Origin: Lunularia cruciata
Lineage: Eukaryota > Streptophyta > Marchantiopsida > Lunulariales > Lunulariaceae
NCBI GenBank assembly: GCA_948567375.1
Contig: OX419759.1
Coordinates: 24,219,493 to 24,283,492, forward strand
DNA: 64,000 nucleotides
Reading direction: 5' to 3'
Part shown: piece after piece, positions 11,313 to 23,908 of the stretch
Numbering within the stretch: position 1 is the stretch's first letter
Layout: the number at the start of each line of letters is the position of its first letter
Notes under the pieces: generated by a model
What the model was told of the DNA's origin: nothing
Database searches by the model: none
The model's input: only the letters and a program-made list of their open reading frames with translations
Translations under genes and position numbers: made by a program

Positions 11313-12863
11313 GACCATTTAGTTTGCAATATATGAGTCCATCTCCTGACAATAGTATCCAATCAACTCAAATTCCATCAAAGTTGAACTTGCAACCCTT
11401 CTTGCATAACATTGTTGTAAAAAAAATTGTAACACATGCTCCAAGAACCCAATGCACATCCTTGATGATGATATAAGCATTTTCATCCTTGAGATCAAAG
11501 ATCTTGAGATGCATCTCACTTGAGCCTCTTGATTCACTTCCATTCCCATCATAACCTTGAAGTTGAACTATCACACTCTTGAAGTTTTGGAGTTTCTTTT
11601 TCTTTGGATGTGTATATTGGTAGTACAACCAATGCAAATATACTTTGATCTTTGATCAAACGATACTATTATAATCCAAGATTCACATTTGACTTCTCAA
11701 GTTTATAACACAACAATAGTGCAAATTCTTGCCTCATTGCCATTTGACATTTGACATTGATAGGCATTTTGGATCTCCTCTATACTGGCACTTCCATCCA
11801 CAAACTCTATACATGCTCTTAGACTTGTCAATTTTATGTTTTTGCTTCTTATCAAGTTGCTTCCCAACCTTGTTCAAAGCAAGAGTTGAGACGGAGTGTT
11901 TATTTTCTCCTTCCTTCATGTCTCTTCCTTAAGGAGTGTAGACCACACTACATCTTTTGTGATCTGATCTCACTTTTTAGACCCTAATAATTGTACCAAG
12001 AGATCTCATAATTTTTCTAGTGTTCAATACAAGGACAGTCATCCTCTAAACCCGGCCTGCTTATCTCCCTTCCAATTTTGATATGTTGATCTCTCACTAT
12101 TTATGTAATGGCTATTGTAGAGCTTTTTTTGCAAGAAAAGCTCAATCATGACTCTTGCAAGTTTATGTATCTCCACTAATTGTTCCTACATCTTCTTTTT
12201 TGTATTAAATTTTCATATGTGACTTTGTTGCAAAGCTTTGACATTGAGGATAATTTTTGTATGTGCTTCAATTCCTTTATATCTCATCTCTTTCTTGTGA
12301 ACTAGCTTACTATTGTCTGGATATTGTGATGACTCATCTACATACTTGTGTAATTGATTAGAACTCAAGCAGTTATTTATCACAAAACTTCATGTCATAT
12401 AGTTCTTCTCATCCAAGCAATCAACCATTGATCGCTAGATGATGAAGCTGAAGCCATCACTTCAAGTACTAGACTATAGCAAGAAAGGACTAAGGTGTCA
12501 TGTTTCAACAAGATGCATTACATTGCACTCCACTCAACATGCAAGAATCACCCTTGCAAGGAGAATCCTTAACCTAACATGGTTACTCAATTCTTGTAAG
12601 AGGAAATCCTAGTAATTTGGCAAGAGGAGGACACGATATAAAAAGTAAATTTTAAAATCTTGGAGAAGTGTAAACCCTTGATACCTTAGAGACACCAAAA
12701 ACCCCAAATATTCTTTTTTCTTGATCATAAACTCAATCATCAAGTAATGTTGCTTAATCAAATCACTCTTATCAAGAAGGATGCTCCTAATATTTCCGAT
12801 CACAATCAAATCACATCACAAATTGTAGCCCAATCACAAAAGCATCATTATACTTTGATATCA
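11313..12863 (-). pseudogene. Copia gag and pre-integrase remnant
   Basis: This is the 5' half of the copia element's coding region, on the far side of inserted element B. Translations at 11319-11637 and 11734-11919 give weak gag/protease-like stretches (for example VHWVLGA and KQKHKIDKSKSMYRVCGW), with many stops. Identification rests mainly on position between the copia LTR and the copia pol fragment. No zinc knuckle or protease triad can be placed with confidence. Confidence 0.45.
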
Positions 12864-13115
12864 TGTTGTGATCATCTATATGAAATTAGTTTTATTTACT
12901 AAGTGAAAATGACACTCAAGACTGCAAGTCTTTTGGCTCCCTTGTACTTGACCCTCTAAGTTATGGTCATTGACTTGTATGCAGAGAAAACAAACTTAGA
13001 TCATATACTATGCTTGTCTATTTGAACAAGTTGTATGTATAGGTTAATGTGTGCTACATATAAGTAATGCTTGGAGTCCCACATAGTGGAACATTGCTTA
13101 GGGTTTTTTTCTACA
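12864..13115 (-). repeat. Copia 5' LTR
   Basis: 252 bp, TGTTGTGAT to CTACA, similar to 4495-4765. Just inside it the minus strand reads TGATATCAAAGT, 9 of 12 matches to the iMet primer site. Confidence 0.7.
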
Positions 13116-13191
13116 ATATGCAACAAATGAGTCTTTATGCCATAAAATGTATAGACAAATGGAATCAAGGGTGGATTTTTTCCTCTACTAA

Positions 13192-13939
13192 TGTAATACT
13201 CTGAGGATAGGAGATTTGAAGAGAAATATAGAACAAGAAATACACATTTTCACACTCAAACCTCCGATGCTCCAAAGGAGCACCTTGACTATATTATATA
13301 GCAAGGGGTGCTACCGTGACGAAAATCCACCCTTGGATTAGATAACTGGATGGGTGATATGTCAATGATCTCTATCCTTAGATTAGTTGCATGCATGGGT
13401 GACATGTTGGTCTTGATCCTATTTCATTAGTCAAACCACCTTTGACCAAAGGGAATCTTTAGAGAATCTTCTTGCAAGAATCTCCAAATCGCATGGGTGA
13501 AGTACCAGTGGAAAGCTCTCAATGAGACAAACCAGAGGGAGGGAAATTCTAGCTTTTATTTTATTGGGGGTGATGAATCTGCACATTTTTTAGGCCTAAT
13601 CTGTTTAGGCCTCCAAAATTGGCTATGAAGTTTCCAAGCTATTTTCAGCTCCTACCCTATTAGTAGAAGTCCTCTTTTAGTGACATCTCTATCTAATCTA
13701 CCTATACCATCATACATAATATCCTTCTAGATGTTACCAAGCCAATTTTCACCTCTAGCTAATATGTCTAGCTATTGGTGTTACAACTTTAAGCTATTTT
13801 GGGCTTCTACCCTATTGGTAGAAATACTCTTATGGTGAAACCTCTATCTGATCTACCTAGCCCATCATACATACATCCTTCTTGATGTTACCAAGCCAAT
13901 TTTCACCTCTAGCTAATATGTCTAGCTATTGGTATTACA
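13192..13939 (-). repeat. LTR D, 3' LTR
   Basis: 748 bp, TGTAATAC to GTATTACA. It contains a tandem duplication of about 150 bp (roughly 13637-13790 and 13791-13939), each unit holding the CTAGCTATTGGT block. Confidence 0.85.
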
Positions 13940-13949
13940 AACCTCCCTC

Positions 13950-15315
13950 TTTTTAAGACCCAATGTCCTTGTTGCAAAGTTGTTCCTCAAAAGATTTCAC
14001 TAACACTAGTGCATTGGTCAAATTGGCTCTTGGTTCCCATGTTGCCTCATATAGGGGTACATTTTCCAATGTACAAAATTCCACATGCAGCTGGCAAGTG
14101 CCTTGGATGCATTTCTAGAGAATATTTTTGACCTCATATTCCTCTACTTCATCTACAAGTGTTGGACAAGGTTGACTTTCTTGTATGGAAGAGAAGTGAG
14201 GTGGGCGGGGAGCATATTAGTATAGTAAGGAAACATGGGACAATGGGTGGATCTTCATATGTGGTGGTAGCTCAAGGTGATAGGCTATTATGCCGATGCA
14301 AGAAAGGATTGGAAAAAGCCCAATAAAATGAGGTTTGAGCTTGCAAGGGCCAACTAACATGAGGTTGGTTGTTGACAGCCAGGCTTTTTCCCCAACATTG
14401 AACTCTATGTGTCAACAATGTGCATCTACATACTATTTCTATCAATTTTTGGTGATACAACTTGTTTTTGGCATTCTCCACTCCTTGTTGGATTCTAGAA
14501 ACAAAAGTGTTGATAGCCTCCACCTTGGTATCCACCGGGCGGATCTTCATCAAGCTCAAAGGTGTGAAAGGATGCTCTCTATACATGAGGAAGAATGGTG
14601 TGGCTTGTGAGGATGCATTAATTGAATTGTTATATGCAAATTCCACCAATTAGAGTAATGTGTCCTACCTTTCTTGCTCCTCAAGGATGAAGCCCTTGAG
14701 CACATCTTCAAAAGTGCGATTAGCCCACTCAATTTGTCTATCAGTCTACGAATAATAAGCCATTGACATGGCCAATTTGGTTTTGAAGAGACCAAAGAGT
14801 ACTCCCTAAAACAAACTCATGAATTGAGTTCCTCTATCAATGATTAGCACTCGAGACAAGCCATGGTGAAAAAAGATTGCATCTAAGTAGAATTGAGCTA
14901 ATTGTGGAGCAATCACATCCTTGGTGGTGGGATGTACATGAATCATTTAGCCAAGGTGGTCTACAATGACTTTGATGGAGTCAAACCTTGAGGTGGTCTT
15001 GAGCAATTCACAAACCAGATCCATGCTTACTTGTTCCCAATGTTGTGTAGGAGTAGGGAGGAGTTGAAGGAGTCCTGTGGAAGCTTGATAAGAAACTTTA
15101 TTTTGTTGACAAAATAGGCAACTTCAAATGTACTCCAACACATCAACGCTAATCTTGGGCCAATAGTAATGGTGTTTGGCTGCATATAATGTCTTGTCCA
15201 CTCCTACGTGACCTGTGATGGCGGAATCATGACATTCTGTTAGGATGGTGGTTCTTATGGCAGTGTTCTCTAGGATCCATAACCTGTCATCACAAAAGCA
15301 AGTCCTTGGGTACAA
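13950..15315 (-). pseudogene. Element D integrase with chromodomain remnant
   Basis: Integrase of chromovirus D, with frames broken. The zinc module lies at 15124-15315 (ECHDSAITGHVG, with HHYYWP). The region after the catalytic core is at 14272-14649 (VEFAYNNSINASSQATPF, then YREHPFTPLSL). Near 13950-14110 the minus strand reads EATWEPRANLTNALVLVKSF, the second half of a chromodomain. The catalytic Asp and Glu region between 14650 and 15120 is too decayed to list residues. The chromodomain would have tethered integration to methylated histone H3. Confidence 0.75.
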
Positions 15316-15652
15316 GCAATGCCTTTGGATGATAGAGCTCCTATAATCTATGGGTCAATTTTTTTAGAAGCAAGAATTTGTGGCCAAAATTTAGGGTTCA
15401 TCTGACTTCTACCACAAGATTGTTTACCATAGGTATTTGGGTAAATGCATCTGCAAGCTACTTTTAGCCTTCCACATATGTGATCATCATGTTGAACCTT
15501 TGTCTCCACTCCACCCACCAAATCTATCGACAAGATAGATCTTTTTGTGTCTCTAGGTAGACTAGAGGTATGTGATTTGTCTCCACTACAAACACCGTCT
15601 CACCTAGATAGTGCTTTCAATGCTTGGTTGCAAGGACAATGGCCAACTCCTC

Positions 15653-15886
15653 TCATTTGGTGGTATGATAGTTGCATTCCACTAGTAATAGCTTTTGAGA
15701 GAAATATGCAATTGGGTGCCAACCGTCATACCACTCTTGTTGTAATACCACTTCTATTGCCACGCCTGATGCATCTAAAGCCAGCTTGATTGGACATTTT
15801 GGATCATACCATTTCAAGATTGGAGCATGTTGTAATGCATCTTCAATTCTAAAAAGGCCAATTATTGTGGGTTTCTTCACATCCAC
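15653..15886 (-). pseudogene. Element D RNase H
   Basis: RNase H start of gypsy type: LQHAPILKWYDPKCPIKLAL followed by DASGVAIEVVLQQE, carrying the first catalytic Asp. It lies next to the inserted LTR F, which separates it from RT. Confidence 0.75.
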
Positions 15887-15937
15887 TTCTTCCTCTTGCC
15901 AAGTAGTGCCATTAGAGGTTGTGCCACCCTAGAAAAG

Positions 15938-17861
15938 TGTGACACACACATTTTTCATTTTGGACGAGTTTTGAAGAAGTGCCAAATTGAAACCAAATAG
16001 AGAAGAAATGAGGGGAAACCTATGTTTTGATCAAGCTTGAGGAAGTCAACTTTGTGTTAGAGGAAGAAGGGCTTGGATTGGATCAAAACCCAAAGAAGTT
16101 TAATTCATGTCAGAGGAAGAGGAAGAAGGAGTTCAGACGCCAAAGGAGGGTTTCTTCGCATCAGAATGAAGGTTACAAGTCAGGAATATTGCATGGGTCA
16201 TATCTCAATGATCACAAGTCCAAATCAAGTGTGATATATTTTTTTAGAAGCGTCCCATTTAGGGCTTTCCATTACCACCAAAATCGTAGAGTTTGGAGGT
16301 CTATACAAGAAGTTACAAGCATTTGAAGTTTTGGGAGTAGATGTACAAAGTAGTTTAATGTCTTCGGGTTGGTGTCTTTGGGTCAATGTGACTTTGGACT
16401 TTAGGCTTTGGACTTGAGGCTTCGGAATTTGGACTTCAGGTTTACACAATTTCAGGTTAGAAGCTTCTTCACCTCAAGACTAAGATGACTAGATTTGAGA
16501 TAGTCGGACCTCAGAGTGCAATGAAAGTGACTTCGAGAATCTTGCCAAAGATATTAGAAAGAGTTAGGATAGAGAAAAAATAGATAATTAGGATACACAT
16601 GACTTCAATTTCAGTTATGATTGAAGATAAGATAGAATTAGAGCAGTAGTGAATAAACCTAAATAGCAAGATAAGACAGTAAGTGTGTCTTCGGGTCAAT
16701 TACTTGAGAGATTTGGAGAAAGTGGGTTACAAATTGAAGGTGTAGATAGTGTACCCATACTTTCAATTACAATTGTTGATGAGGATATAGTAAAATTAGC
16801 AAATGAATTGATAGTAGTTAGACCCGATGTTGCAAAAGTAGGAATTTAGGTGTCTTTGGACTTGTTATTTGAGACATTAGAGAAGAGTGGGTCAAGAGAT
16901 AAGGAAGTAGATGGATTACACATGATCTTGATTGTAGTTTCTAGTGTAGAAGAAGTAGAAATAGTGAAAGACTTGGTAGAATCAGATATACCCAAAGAAG
17001 GAGAAGTAGTTGGAAGATCATCGGGTTTGGAAGACGATGAAGAGATTGACATCGGATTGGGATAGAAAAAAATTTGAGATTTGAAGAGGTAGATATGAAG
17101 AGTTGCATTGTCAGTTTGGATCTACAGGTTAAAAGAGTTGTTTTAGAACGGTAATCTTGTTAGAACTGTCGTTTGCTTCACTATTTAAGAGGGGTTTTTG
17201 CAGTGTTTTGTTGTTCAATATTCATATTTCTAAAGATAGATAAAGTGAAGTGTTGTTTTCAATGCTCGTTGCTTGAGCTTAATTCCGAGTATCAACTTTT
17301 TGTGTGTGTTTGTGAGTGTGTGGAGAAATTTGAAGTGCAAGTCAATGTGCTTGTTAGATGTTGGATTCCACAGCCTTGATCTTCATTATGTGTGTGTGTG
17401 ATAGTGAGTGAAGTACAATTGGAGCAATGCCTTGACAGATCAGAGAGGAATTGTATTGTTGGTAGTATTCTGCATTTGTGAGTGCAGCGTGAAGTTGATG
17501 AAGTAAATTTGATTGAGGAAGTTGTGCCTTCAGTGGAGAGGTGGAACACAATTTTGAGGCAAAGTCTTTTTTGCAATGAAGTGCCTTCTTTGGGAGAATC
17601 TGAATCATCACAATCAAGAATTGTTTGGACAGATTTTGCTATGTTGTGATTAAGGAGTGTGAATTTGTGACAAGTTGTCAAGATTGTGAGCTTGTTACTC
17701 TCTTCTGGGTGTAGCTTCTACTTGAGAGATAAAAGAGGATATCAATAAGAACTACATGTTACTGTTTGACTTCGTATTTGACCAATTCTGAATTGTATCT
17801 CTACGGGAACAAACTTTACTTACCCAATTACCGCAAAAGTGATATTTGTTGGGTTGTCACA
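15938..17861 (+). mobile_element. Solo LTR F (1.9 kb)
   Basis: A 1924-bp unit opening TGTGACA and closing TGTCACA, flanked by perfect 5-bp duplications AAAAG (15933-15937 and 17862-17866). It interrupts the coding region of element D between RT and RNase H. It holds no convincing coding sequence and is best read as a solo LTR left by recombination between two LTRs. A TATTTAAG box near 17182 suggests the plus strand is its transcribed sense. No other copy is in the window. Confidence 0.85.
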
Positions 17862-17869
17862 AAAAGTCT

Positions 17870-18714
17870 TTGAGGAACAGCCGATAGAACCTCAACAATC
17901 CCAAGAAACTCTTGAGTTGAGTCTGGTATTCTAGAGCACTCCACTTTTGAATGACCTTTATTTTATCTATTAAACACTCAGATACCTTTTGCACATAATC
18001 TATGCTCCAAGTAGTCTACTTTAGACTTGCCAAACTCACACTTTGAGATTTTTGCGTACAATTAGTTCTACCATAGAATATGGAGAACTTCTCATAGATA
18101 TTGCTTGTGTTCCATCATTGTCCTATTATTGACAAGGATGTCATCTATGAAAAATATCATAGATTTATCCAAGTATGGACAAAGTATGTCATTCATCAAA
18201 CTCATGAAAGTGCCCAATGTGTTAATGAAGTCAAATGGCATCACCAGGTACTCACACTGACCATACCTTGTTTGAAAGGTAGTCTTGTGGACATCTTTTG
18301 CAATTCAAATTTGGTTGTAACCGCTCTACAGATCAAGCTTAGTGAAGTGTTTTGCCCATTGAGTTGATCAAACAGGTCATCCATATGGGGTAAGGGGTAT
18401 TTATTCTTCACCGTTTGTTGATTTAGGCCTTGATAGTCAATGCACATGTGCATCATATCATCCTTCTTCTTCACAAACAAGACAAGGGCCCCATATGGTG
18501 ATACCTTGGGTTGGATAAACCCTTTTTGTAGCATATCCTTGATTTGAGCCTTACACTCCTTCAATTCATGAGGTGATAGATGATATGGAGCTTTACAAGG
18601 AGGTGTCTTCCCAAGGATTATCTCAATTTTATGATCCACTCTCCTTTTTGGTGGTAATCCTAAGGGTAAGTCATCCAAGAAAACATCTTGAAACTCCTTG
18701 ACCACATCTTTCAA
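17870..18714 (-). pseudogene. Element D reverse transcriptase
   Basis: RT of gypsy chromovirus type. It opens [20 protein letters not shown], then has [40 protein letters not shown] and [10 protein letters not shown]. The catalytic FIDD is intact at 18140-18151. Frames break after the fingers region. Its N-terminal half is repeated at 43156-43374. The enzyme copies element RNA into DNA in virus-like particles. Confidence 0.88.
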
Positions 18715-18759
18715 TTTCTCAAGAACTTGTCCATTGAGTTGTGCACTTTAGAATTCTCT

Positions 18760-20919
18760 TATTAGGCCCATGAAACATCTATCTGTCTTACAAATAGCTG
18801 CTATTCCTATGACATATAGAGATAATTATTGCCTCTATGCTCTCTCTTTAACTCCAATGATTTTCCATTGGTGAGTCCTTACTACCTTCTTGCTCCAATA
18901 GACCATTGGGTTGTAGTACTCCATCCACAACATACCCAAGATTGAATCATAATGAGCTAACCATATCACTCGCCACTCAAGTGCCTCATGATACTCTCCT
19001 ACAAAGAGTGTTGCCTTTCTAGGTAATGAATTGATCTTCTCTATCTACCCACTACGTAATTCTACTTCCTCATTCTCATCCTTCTCTAGATCAAGAAATT
19101 CTTTGTTGCTCCAGGATCTATCAATACTCTCACCTTATTTCTCTTCTAGGACTCCATTTACCACAATCAACTATGAGCTTGTCTTTCTCAATCTTTTTGC
19201 CCTTGTCTTCTTCCTTTCCCCGCTTTTTCCCTTGAGCTAGTAAGGCTACAAGGTACAATTACTGGTGATCTTCATTTTTTGAGGTGATTTCTACCTCCTC
19301 CTCAATAATTCTCTCCATGTTGTTCAAAGATAGCTTGTATGGAGGCCGAGGGCCTTTAGAAAAATGAGTATAATAGGGGATGGCAAGTTATCCAACTCTG
19401 CCACAATTGTAACAATGACATTATTCTACTTGAGTTCCTTCCCCTTGTTAAACTCCATCTCTCCTTTCTTTGACTTGTCCTTGTTCTCCTTGGAGTGGTC
19501 ATGCTCTTTGTTCTTTGAATTGAATATTACCCAATTCCATAGGAATTGGTCCACCAAAGGCTTGTGTTTTAACCCTATAATGTTGAGTCGGAATGACCTC
19601 TTCACCTCCTCTTAATGCCCTTGCTATTCTTTGGGCACAAGCAATGGCTTCAAAAACCATGCAAGGATTTTGTATGATTACTCCTTGACAGATTTGCTAA
19701 ACCCTCATTTGAAATTGTCAAGAGCTTTTGGAGGACTCATGTCAATTATTGCAACCTATAAATCAAGGAATGCCTCCACATATTCTTGTACACTATTTTT
19801 TTGTTTCAACTCCCATAGTTGAGTTTGGGCCATTTGTATCAAATCCGTCAATTGGAAGTTCCTCAATAGTCCTTCCTACATGGCCATCCAAGTGATGCAA
19901 CATTGATTGTTCCCAAGCATCATACCATGTGAGGGCTTTACCAATCAAATACCCACATGCAAACACACCGGCCAAACGATTGGTGATTTCAATTGTGAAT
20001 AGTTGAAAGTCTCAATTTATTCTTGAAATCCAATTCTCCACAAGTCCCATGGAACAGTGTCCCTTGTAAGGCTCAATGTTGAAGGTCTTCTTCATCTGTA
20101 GTAACAATGTGGCCTCATTGTTGATTGGGGTCAGTATCCTTAGCATGAGTGACTCTCCATGTGCTTTGGTCATTGGTACTAGGTTTTAGGATGACTCTCC
20201 TTCATGCATTTCTTGATTGGTCTTGAAGGTACGTACTTGACTTTGCAATGCCTCTATGGTAATCTTGATCTCCCTAAACTTGTTCAACATTCTCTGTATT
20301 CCCTACATCAACTCTTGGAATTGCGGATCCATGGTTCCTACACTAAGCACTGCTCAATCGCTCCTTCCTACTTCAATAGAGAGTTACTATGATCACACAA
20401 GAGGGAGTACGGACTATTGGAACTACCATGGGAACTTCAAAGGCTATCACTTGTTGATAGTATTCTTCACCAAAATTGTGGACTATGAAATCCCTAAACA
20501 TCACTTTTGATCTGACCACATAATGGATTTCTACTTGAGTGTTGAAAAAGAGAAGATTTTGTATATTCAAATCCACCACAATATAATGTAGATTGTCAAA
20601 TCCCACTCTCTATCATAGATCACCACATGCAAGATCACTTGGTTTGGCAAATTCATCACTATATCCATGAACTTTGCTCTGGAATGAAAAACAAGATACA
20701 CTCACTTGCTCACATTGAGTGTACATAATTTTGATGTGGAATGGATTCAAGAACAAAAAGCAAGGTGTTGGATATTGTCCTACCGGCCATCCCATCCTCT
20801 CTTTCTAGCACACTCCTAATCTATTGATTACACTAAAGTGTCTCTCCTCAAAATTACTCAGTCTTAGTAGCCCATGTTCTTCCAAGAGAGGTGATCTGCT
20901 CTCTTGGATTGAAACATCC
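18760..20919 (-). pseudogene. Element D gag and protease region
   Basis: The interval between RT and the primer site, where gag and protease must lie. Short open stretches occur but no zinc knuckle or protease DTG/DSG could be read with confidence. The assignment rests on position and on the 43156-44429 copy. Confidence 0.5.
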
Positions 20920-20931
20920 ACTCTGATACCA
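20920..20931 (-). promoter_or_regulatory. tRNA-iMet primer-binding site, element D
   Basis: On the minus strand TGGTATCAGAGT, 11 of 12 matches to the plant initiator-Met primer site, one base from the LTR. Confidence 0.85.
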
Positions 20932-20932
20932 T

Positions 20933-21690
20933 TGTTATAATTTAAGGATAGGAGATTTGAAGAGAAACACAAAACAAGAAATACATAGTTTCACACTCAA
21001 ACCTCTGATGCTCCAAAGGAGGGCCTTGATTGTATTATATAGCAAGGAGGATTACCCTGAACAAGCTCCACCCTTGGATCCGATACATTAATGTGTGACA
21101 TGTCAATGATCTCTATCCTTAGATTAGTTGCATGCATGGGTGACATGTCGGTCTTGATCCTATCTGGTTGGTCAAACTACCTTTGACCAAAGGGAATCTT
21201 TAGAGAATCTTCTTGTAGGAATCTCCAAATCACATGGGTGAGGTAGCATTGGAAAGCTCTCAATGGGACAATCCAAGGGGAGGGAAAGGCTAGTATTTCC
21301 TTTGTTGGGGGGAGGGGGGATTTGCACATTTTTGAGGCCTAATTCATCAATTTAAGCTTCAAAAATTGGTTGTAAAGTTTCCAAGCAATTTTTGACTCCT
21401 ACACTAGTAGTAGAAGTTCTCTTTTGGTGACAACTCTATCTGATCTACCTAGCCCATTATTATACATAACATTCTTCCATATGTTACCAAGCCAATTTTC
21501 ACCTCTAGCTAATATGTCTAGCTATTGGTGTTACAACTTTAGGCTATTTTGGGCTTTTGCCCTATTAGTAGAAGTATTCTTTTGGTGACACCTCTATCTG
21601 ATCTACCTAGCCCATCATACATAACATCATTCCAGATGTTACCAAGCCAATTTTCACCTCTAGCTAATATGTCTAGCTATTGGTATTACA
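20933..21690 (-). repeat. LTR D, 5' LTR
   Basis: 758 bp with the same internal tandem duplication as 13192-13939 (units near 21380-21535 and 21536-21690). Confidence 0.85.
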
Positions 21691-23807
21691 CTTAAGCACA
21701 AACTCAAAACTAAGTTAAATGGGAGGTGGTATTGAAGGTTTGGAAAATTGTACTTGGATAACCACCTAGTTGGGATGGACATCTAAGGATAATATAATGC
21801 TAATAATAATTTACTTGCAACCTCCTAGGATGGCCACAACAAGTCAATATAAAGATAAAAAAAGAAGAAAACAAGGAACATACCTATAGGCAAATGGTAT
21901 GGGAGACTAAACCAAAAAAATTATTCCTAATAACAGTCAGGAAAACACCAAACATATTCTTTGAAAAATCAAGGAGATGAGATGCACCAAAAAGATGGGT
22001 TTTTCCAAAGGGCATTAGATCAAAGCAGTATGTTGACAATAGAGTGAAAAGGAAAACCAAAATGTGGAGTGTTAAGAAAAAGGTAATCATCATGCAAGTG
22101 ATCAAAGACTAGACCCAATGGGTCTAGTCTTTGACTAGTAGTAATGGACTAGACCCATTTACAAGCATGGATAATGAAGTAAAGCATGAACAAAGATGGA
22201 CTCCATAAGCTAAAGGTACTCATTTGGCTCATAGTTATGGAGGAAAGAGTGGAACTTCTCTTTGGCTAGTAGATGGAAAGGTTATGCACATAGGATATCA
22301 AAGGAGAAGGGCGCTAGCTAGAAAGGTGCTAGTACTACATGTCTTTACTCCTCTACTTGGCCTAACATCAAGAAGTCTAAAGCATATTGGCAAAGGCAAT
22401 GATGCTCTAGGTGAGGGGCATGAGATTATAGAGAGTTTATAATCTTCCTAGCTATGATTGTGCACATCTAGTTTACTTGTCTTGAATGTTGACTAATCCA
22501 CATATTAGACTATATGAATCATAGAGGCAATCTCAAGGTGTCTTGATGCACTCCCAAGGACTAGTAGAAGTAGAGTATACTATGAGAAGAAGGCTAATAA
22601 GATCCATGTAGATGCATCTCTCCCTTGGTTGTTAACAAAAGTAGCTTTTAATAGAAATGGAGAGGTAAGCCCACAATTGTTGTAGTGGCATGAGGAACCT
22701 AGTACACATGTAAGGTCTAGATAAATTAGGTAAGAATGCTTGGATAGTATCTAGAGAGTGTAACTAGGAATATGAGTTTAATGGAGCCTAAAGAGGGAGG
22801 AAAAATATAAAATTGGGTCCAAGGAGGGAGGTAGAGTGGTAGCCTTTACCCTCATCTATAAGGATTTAGCTCACTCAATGTTGTGCTAGACCAATGCCTA
22901 CCCATGGGCAGTCCAAACAAGACTACATAGGTTGTTGGTAGGGTGGTATGTAAGGGTATCTTAAGGGTACCAAGAGAGGGATTTGGGTTTGTAGTGGTGG
23001 ATCCATAGGATTGGTTAGGGAGGGAGAGGAGAATTTAACTCTATAGTGATTGAAGGTCTATAAATTTAGAGGAAGAGAACTACTCTTATAATGACTATGG
23101 GTTTGTAAAGTTGGAGTGAGGGATTGTAGCAGAAAGGAGAGGACAAGGTGTGAGATACTCTATAATAAAATTAACTAAGGTAGATTCTTCTTTTAAAGAG
23201 AGTAGGAGATGTAGCAAGAGATAGAGTTGAAATTATTGATCTAAACCTAGGACATAGAAGGATTTTGTGGAAAGAGTCAATGTTAGGATCTACTCCATAA
23301 TTGCATATAGGAAGTATGGGGTGCTAGATGAGGAGCCTTGCCTATGGTATTTACTCTAGCTACCTATACTCAAGAACAAAGTGGAGGTATTGTATAGTGG
23401 TCTTTTGAAGAAACATCCAAATTTGAGGAGAGAAAAATAATACATAAGTTAAAGCATGGAACAAACATAAAAACTAGTTGAGAGTGTGACCTACAAACAC
23501 TAGAGAAATAGATAAAAAGATACAATAATCCAACTAAGGAGAAATTACAATAGAAAAGGCACATGGAAATGGCAAGCAGTGCATTATCAACAATCCAAGG
23601 AGGTCCTCTTTCACCTCAAATTGCATCTCCATGTCAAATCCAACCACCTATATGAACAATGAATGACTCCCAAACCTAATAGTTTTTTTGATGATGTCCA
23701 CAAAAGTGATTTATACTCTAGGCCTACTTGGCTCCAAGACACACCTAATGGGATTCAAACCAAAATTTGCTCTAAAAAGACCTCATTGTTGCTCTTTACC
23801 TTGTCAT
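21691..23807. other. Unassigned spacer
   Basis: 2.1 kb with only short random open frames. No protein family or repeat was recognised apart from the palindrome at 22102-22134. Confidence 0.5.
22102..22134. repeat. Perfect palindrome, 16-bp arms
   Basis: The arm TCAAAGACTAGACCCA is followed by a single A and then its exact reverse complement. A further GGACTAGACCCA copy follows nearby at about 22147-22158. Confidence 0.85.
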
Positions 23808-23908
23808 GCGTATATACATCGCTACACAACATACATCGCTGTCAACATCATACACTATAGAAGCACAACTCACACATAAGTCATACATAGACTCTAAAGT
23901 GCCACAAT
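23808..23908 (-). repeat. Direct repeat B2, family P copy 2
   Basis: 101 bp, differing from B1 (24362-24462) at only about three positions by eye. It lies outside the core LTR, at the element's 3' end. Confidence 0.88.

Larger units (their letters stand above)
4495..13115 (-). mobile_element. Decayed Ty1/copia element, split by gypsy B
   Basis: Two similar ~250-270 bp LTRs (4495-4765 and 12864-13115) bracket copia coding remnants read right to left: gag/pre-integrase, integrase, RT and RNase H. A degenerate tRNA-iMet primer site lies just inside the right LTR and a purine-rich tract just inside the left one, confirming minus-strand orientation. Gypsy element B (7527-11312) is inserted in the middle. 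Without it the copia element is about 4.8 kb, a normal length for the superfamily. LTR divergence and coding decay mark it as old. No target-site duplication is evident. Confidence 0.8.
13192..21690 (-). mobile_element. Chromovirus D, split by solo LTR F
   Basis: A Ty3/gypsy element of about 6.6 kb once the inserted LTR F (15938-17861) is removed. LTRs lie at 13192-13939 and 20933-21690. An iMet primer site is at 20920-20931 and a purine tract lies next to the left LTR. Coding order on the minus strand is gag (about 19000-20900), RT (17870-18714), RNase H (15653-15886), integrase (14272-15315) and a chromodomain remnant (about 13950-14110). All frames are broken. A second, deleted copy of this family is at 43156-44894 and a solo LTR at 59080-59825. 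Confidence 0.85.

Noticed and set aside
16027-17681. Several open frames within 15938-17861, some with Ser/Thr-rich or Glu-rich translations.
   Set aside because: The region is a solo LTR with terminal inverted ends and target duplications. The frames overlap on both strands and show no domain.
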